Assembly: GCA_903839585.1 (NCBI GenBank) | Contig: CAIMCU010000034.1 | Location: 1 to 8,933, forward strand | DNA length: 8,933 bases | Direction of reading: 5' to 3' | Source of the DNA: an uncultured Actinomycetes bacterium | GTDB lineage: Bacteria > Actinomycetota > Actinomycetes > Nanopelagicales > Nanopelagicaceae | Shown here: one piece after another, positions 5,148 to 8,933 of the stretch | Layout: every line of letters begins with the position of its first letter | Numbering within the stretch: position 1 is the stretch's first letter | Translations under genes and position numbers: made by a program | The notes under the pieces: generated by a model | Told to the model about the DNA's origin: nothing | The model's database searches: none | Seen by the model: only the letters and a program-made list of their open reading frames with translations

Positions 5148-7718
5148 ATGTCTCGCGAACTAGCCTCGACCTTTTCTCCGGTCGATATCGAAGCTCCACT
5201 CTATGAAAAGTGGATCTCTGCTGGCTACTTCACCGCTGACGCGAAATCTTCAAAGGAGCCATTCACAATAGTTCTTCCTCCTCCGAATGTAACCGGAGTT
5301 CTCCATATTGGTCACGCCCTTGATTTAACTCTTCAAGACTGCCTCTCTCGCATGAAGCGCATGAAAGGTTATGAAGTTTTATGGTTACCCGGAATGGACC
5401 ACGCGGGTATCGCTACACAAAACGTTGTTGAAAAACAGTTAGCCACTTCAGGGCTTTCACGTCACGATCTTGGTCGCGATGAGTTCGTTAAGAAAGCGTG
5501 GGAGTGGAAGGCCGAATCCGGTGGAGCAATTCTCGGACAGATGCGTCGCATAGGTGCCGGTGTTGATTGGTCACGTGAACGTTTTACGATGGATGAAGGA
5601 ATGTCCAAGGCCGTCGTATCAATCTTTAAGAAGATGTATGAAGACAACTTAATTTACCGAGCTGAGAGAATTATTAACTGGTGCCCTCGCTGCCTTACCG
5701 CCCTTTCCGATATTGAAGTTGAGCACCAGGATGATGCAGGCGAGTTTGTCTCTGTCCGCTACGGTGATGGTGATCAAAGTATTACCGTGGCCACAACTCG
5801 ACCTGAAACCATGATGGGTGATGGCGCAGTTGCAGTTCACCCTGATGATCCACGTTATAAGCACATGATCGGAACCGAGGTACTACTCCCACTCGTCAAT
5901 CGCATGATTCCGATTATTGCCGATGAGTTAGTTGAACCCGACTTTGGAACCGGAGCTGTCAAGGTAACGGCTGCACATGACCCTAACGATTTTGAAATGG
6001 CTATGCGCCATAACGTTCCCTTTGTTGTAATCATGAATGAACACGGTGTTATGGATGGCACCGGTACAGAGTTTGATGGCATGGATCGATTTGAGGCACG
6101 TATTGCAGTTGTTGCAAAGCTTAAAGAGATGGGACGCGTAGTTTCAGAGAAGCGTCCATATATTCACGCTGTCGGTCACTGCTCACGTTGTGACACAGTT
6201 ATCGAGCCAAGACTTTCAAAGCAGTGGTTCGTAAAGGTTGCACCAATGGCTAAGGCATCTGCCGATGCAGTTCGCAATGGTGAGGTAAAGATTGAACCTC
6301 AAGCACTTGCTCCTCGATACTTTGAGTGGGTAGATAACATGCACGACTGGTGTATTTCACGTCAGCTGTGGTGGGGTCACCGAATTCCAGTTTGGTATGG
6401 ACCAAATGGTGAGGTCAAAGTTGTTGGTCCAGAGGAGAGCGCGCCAGATGGTTGGACACAAGATCCCGATGTTTTGGATACATGGTTCTCATCAGGTCAA
6501 TGGGCGTTCTCAACGATGGGCTGGCCGGAAAAGACAGCTGATTTAGCCAAGTTTTATCCAACGAGTGTTTTAGTTACTGGATACGACATTCTCTTCTTCT
6601 GGGTTGTAAGAATGATGATGATGTCCACCTTTGCGATGGATGGTGTTGCTCCATTTAAGACAATTATGTTGCACGGTTTAGTGCGCGATCAATTCGGCAA
6701 GAAGATGTCTAAATCACGTGGAAACGTAATCGATCCAATTGAGTTCATGGATAAGTACGGAGCAGATGCTTTGCGCTTCACACTAGCCCGTGGTGCAAAT
6801 CCTGGAACAGATCAAGCCCTCGCAGAGGATTGGATTGCGGGTTCACGCAACTTTGCAACAAAGCTTTGGAACGCTACACGTTTTGCGATGATGAACGGAG
6901 CAAATGTTGCGGGTCCGATGCCTTCGCTGGACTCTTTAAACGCCATTGACCGCTGGATCCTCTCTCGATTGAGTCAAACAATCCAGGAGACAAATGATCT
7001 CCTCGAAAGTTATGAGTTTGCTCGAGCATGTGATGCCATCTATCACTTTGCTTGGGATGATCTCTGTGACTGGTATCTCGAGCTATCTAAAGAGACCTTT
7101 GCTTCAGATGACAAAACCAACTCTCAGCGAGTACTGGGTTATGTACTCGATCAATTGATGCGCATTCTGCATCCGATTATGCCTTTTATTACCGAAGAGC
7201 TCTGGACTACCCTCACCGCAGGAGAGTCTGTTGTCATCGCACAGTGGCCTAAAGCTGAAGCCGCACATGTCGATAAAAAGTCAGAGGCTCTCGTAGCAGC
7301 TCTCCAAGAAATCATCACAGATGTTCGTCGCTTCCGTAATGATCAAGGCGTCAAGCCTTCACAAAAGATTCCAGGTCGGTTTGTAACATCCAATGAAATC
7401 GCACAGTACGCAAGCGCAATGAGTTTTGTGCTCAAGCTCGAACCAGGAGATTTCACTCCATCTGCATCTCTTGAGATCGCTGGAGTAAAGGTTGAGATGG
7501 ACCTCACCGGTTCAATCGATGTTGTTGCAGAGCGCGCACGACTCGAGAAGGATTTAGCAGCAGCTCAGAAGGATCAAAAGACCGCTGAGGTAAAGCTTGG
7601 CAACGAAGGCTTTATGGCAAAAGCTCCAGCTGATGTTTTGGTTGAAATCAAAGAGCGTTTGGCAAAGACCACCTCTGAGATTGAACGAATTACAGCAGCT
7701 ATCGCTGCCCTGAATTAA
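5148..7718 (+). CDS. valS: Valyl-tRNA synthetase
   Basis: This class I aminoacyl-tRNA synthetase joins valine to tRNA-Val using ATP in the cytoplasm. The 856 residues are on the short side of the family but complete. The Rossmann core has PPPNVTGVLHIGHAL, with HIGH at 53-56, and PGMDHAGIATQ (81-91). The CP1 editing domain, which clears mischarged threonine, has TTRPET (216-221) and the GTGAVKVTAAHDPNDF segment (267-282). Two Cys pairs, WCPRC (C179, C182) and HCSRC (C345, C348), look like zinc-binding knuckles. ISRQLWWGHRIP (403-414) and KMSKS (519-523) complete the active site. An anticodon-binding helical domain follows, then a C-terminal coiled coil (about 797-855) rich in Lys, Glu and Ala that contacts tRNA. 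Start is ATG without a Shine-Dalgarno. folC follows after four bases, an order common in actinobacteria. Confidence 0.97.
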   Translation: MSRELASTFSPVDIEAPLYEKWISAGYFTADAKSSKEPFTIVLPPPNVTGVLHIGHALDLTLQDCLSRMKRMKGYEVLWLPGMDHAGIATQNVVEKQLATSGLSRHDLGRDEFVKKAWEWKAESGGAILGQMRRIGAGVDWSRERFTMDEGMSKAVVSIFKKMYEDNLIYRAERIINWCPRCLTALSDIEVEHQDDAGEFVSVRYGDGDQSITVATTRPETMMGDGAVAVHPDDPRYKHMIGTEVLLPLVNRMIPIIADELVEPDFGTGAVKVTAAHDPNDFEMAMRHNVPFVVIMNEHGVMDGTGTEFDGMDRFEARIAVVAKLKEMGRVVSEKRPYIHAVGHCSRCDTVIEPRLSKQWFVKVAPMAKASADAVRNGEVKIEPQALAPRYFEWVDNMHDWCISRQLWWGHRIPVWYGPNGEVKVVGPEESAPDGWTQDPDVLDTWFSSGQWAFSTMGWPEKTADLAKFYPTSVLVTGYDILFFWVVRMMMMSTFAMDGVAPFKTIMLHGLVRDQFGKKMSKSRGNVIDPIEFMDKYGADALRFTLARGANPGTDQALAEDWIAGSRNFATKLWNATRFAMMNGANVAGPMPSLDSLNAIDRWILSRLSQTIQETNDLLESYEFARACDAIYHFAWDDLCDWYLELSKETFASDDKTNSQRVLGYVLDQLMRILHPIMPFITEELWTTLTAGESVVIAQWPKAEAAHVDKKSEALVAALQEIITDVRRFRNDQGVKPSQKIPGRFVTSNEIAQYASAMSFVLKLEPGDFTPSASLEIAGVKVEMDLTGSIDVVAERARLEKDLAAAQKDQKTAEVKLGNEGFMAKAPADVLVEIKERLAKTTSEIERITAAIAALN

Positions 7719-7722
7719 AAAC

Positions 7723-8933
7723 ATGAACAACATAAGCCCAGATGATCAAGCGCGCATAGATGCGATTGAAAAAGCACTCAATGCAAGATGGCCAGAGAAT
7801 CAGATTGCGCCAACTCTTGAGCGAATCGCAGCGTTAGTTGATCTTTTAGGCTCACCGCAGCTGACATATCCAACGATTCACATCGGTGGGACCAACGGCA
7901 AAACCACTACCTCTCGAATGATTGACTCTCTGCTCTTTGAGATGGGTCTGCGCACAGGCCGATTCACAAGCCCACACCTTGAAAACTTCACCGAAAGGAT
8001 TGCGATCAATACGCAATCAATCGATGCAAAGGAGCTCATATTCTCCTTCAACGATATCTCTGCCTATTTAGATTTGATGGACTCTAAGTTCGATACTCCA
8101 ATCTCATACTTTGAAGCCCTTTCTGCCCTTGCCTTTGCAGCTTTTGCTGAGCACCCAATCGATGTCGGAGTCATTGAGGTTGGTTTAGGCGGCGAGTGGG
8201 ATGCAACTAATGTTGTTGATGCAGATGTTGCCGTCATTATGCCAATCGGGCTAGACCACATGGAGTATTTAGGAAACACTTTGTCTGAGATTGCAAAGAC
8301 AAAAGCTGGAATTATTAAAGAGGGTTCATTTGTTGTACTGGCTCAACAGGAACCAGAGGCTGCAAAAGAGCTTCTTAAGAAAGCCGCTGAAGTTGGAGCA
8401 GATATCGCCCGAGAAGGTTTGGAGTACTCCATCGATTCGCGGGCAGTCGCAGTAGGTGGTCAGCTAATCTCTGTTACAGGCTTACGTGGACATTACGATG
8501 AGATATTTCTTCCACTTCATGGAAGGCATCAAGCCTCTAACGCAGCAGCGGCACTTGTTGCTGTCGAAGCGTTCTTTGGCGATCAAGACTTAGATATTGA
8601 TGCCGTGCGTGCAGGCTTTGCAAATGTAACCTCTCCTGGCCGTTGCGAAGTTATACATCGCGATCCAACGATCATTCTTGATGCAGCGCATAACCCACAT
8701 GGTGCACAGGCACTTGCTCAAACCATCGCCTCTGAATTCACCTTTGATGAAGTAACAGGGGTAGTTGCTGTATTGGGTGAAAAAGACGCACATGGAATCC
8801 TTCTTGCACTAGAGCCGGTGCTAGATAAAATCATTGTTACCCAAAACTCATCCCCAAGAGCCTTGCCTGTTTTAGAGCTTGAAAAGTTGGCTCTAGCAAT
8901 CTTTGGAGCCGAGAGAACTTATGTAGCACCAAC
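7723..8933 (+). CDS. folC: Folylpolyglutamate synthase / dihydrofolate synthase, 3'-truncated
   Basis: This Mur-ligase-family enzyme adds glutamate to dihydropteroate or tetrahydrofolate with ATP, keeping folates in the cell. The frame runs open to the window edge, giving 403 residues. The family is about 430-470 long, so roughly 30-60 C-terminal residues are missing. The P-loop is HIGGTNGKTTTS (53-64). FTSPHL (81-86) binds substrate. EVGLGGEWDATNV (152-164) is the Mur-ligase centre, with Glu158 where E. coli has Arg. TPIxLDH appears as MPIGLDHMEYLG (173-184). AKTKAGIIKEG carries the lysine (K194) that is carbamoylated in E. coli FolC. GRHQASNAAAAL (268-279), SPGRCEVI (304-311) and LDAAHNPHGAQAL (319-331) are C-terminal-domain motifs. 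Start is ATG, four bases after the valS stop, with no Shine-Dalgarno and no clear TAnnnT at leaderless spacing, so it is probably cotranscribed and coupled with valS. Which of the two activities dominates cannot be told. Confidence 0.95.
   Translation, partial: MNNISPDDQARIDAIEKALNARWPENQIAPTLERIAALVDLLGSPQLTYPTIHIGGTNGKTTTSRMIDSLLFEMGLRTGRFTSPHLENFTERIAINTQSIDAKELIFSFNDISAYLDLMDSKFDTPISYFEALSALAFAAFAEHPIDVGVIEVGLGGEWDATNVVDADVAVIMPIGLDHMEYLGNTLSEIAKTKAGIIKEGSFVVLAQQEPEAAKELLKKAAEVGADIAREGLEYSIDSRAVAVGGQLISVTGLRGHYDEIFLPLHGRHQASNAAAALVAVEAFFGDQDLDIDAVRAGFANVTSPGRCEVIHRDPTIILDAAHNPHGAQALAQTIASEFTFDEVTGVVAVLGEKDAHGILLALEPVLDKIIVTQNSSPRALPVLELEKLALAIFGAERTYVAP

Noticed and set aside
1..8933. Mobile element, CRISPR, defence cluster or novel multi-gene system
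   Set aside because: All coding space belongs to recognised intact housekeeping families plus one MFS transporter. No transposase, integrase, direct-repeat array or terminal repeats were found.

Overview
The window is one continuous, intact housekeeping segment from an actinobacterium. From left to right, all on the + strand, it holds trigger factor (5' end cut), clpP1, clpP2, an MFS transporter, clpX, valS and folC (3' end cut). The trigger factor / twin ClpP / ClpX / ValRS / FolC order, the paired ClpP1-ClpP2 paralogues, and the actinobacterial wording of several motifs point to Actinobacteria: the short trigger-factor PPIase segment with ERELPPVDD, the ClpX N-terminus [10 protein letters not shown]...[16 protein letters not shown], and the MFS_3-type transporter. 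Base composition looks moderate (mid-40s % GC by eye, not computed), far below Streptomyces or Mycobacterium. Intergenic gaps are 4 to 119 bases or absent. Together this suggests a streamlined, low-GC lineage such as the freshwater acI / Nanopelagicales group. That placement is an inference.

Layout: 1-1127 is trigger factor. 1128-1246 is the only real intergenic space and carries a weak terminator-like hairpin, a possible ClgR-like site, a promoter candidate and a strong Shine-Dalgarno for clpP1. 1247-2511 is clpP1-clpP2, joined by an ATGA overlap. 2512-2583 holds a strong terminator-like hairpin that runs over the first eleven codons of the MFS gene. 2542-3795 is the MFS transporter. 3837-5132 is clpX, 5148-7718 valS and 7723-8933 folC.

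Functionally, trigger factor meets nascent chains at the ribosome. ClpP1 and ClpP2 form the mixed double-ring protease, and ClpX is the AAA+ unfoldase that feeds it. ValRS charges tRNA-Val, and FolC adds glutamate to folates. The MFS transporter is the odd member, lying between the protease subunits and their unfoldase.

I found no mobile element, CRISPR array, RNA gene, phage or defence locus, and no sign of a new multi-gene system. The most interesting signals are in the gene junctions. Three genes (MFS, clpX, valS) lack a Shine-Dalgarno and instead have a TAnnnT -10-like hexamer 6-7 bases before ATG, the layout of leaderless transcription. Two of these starts also sit on or against an inverted repeat that only a read-through transcript could fold completely.
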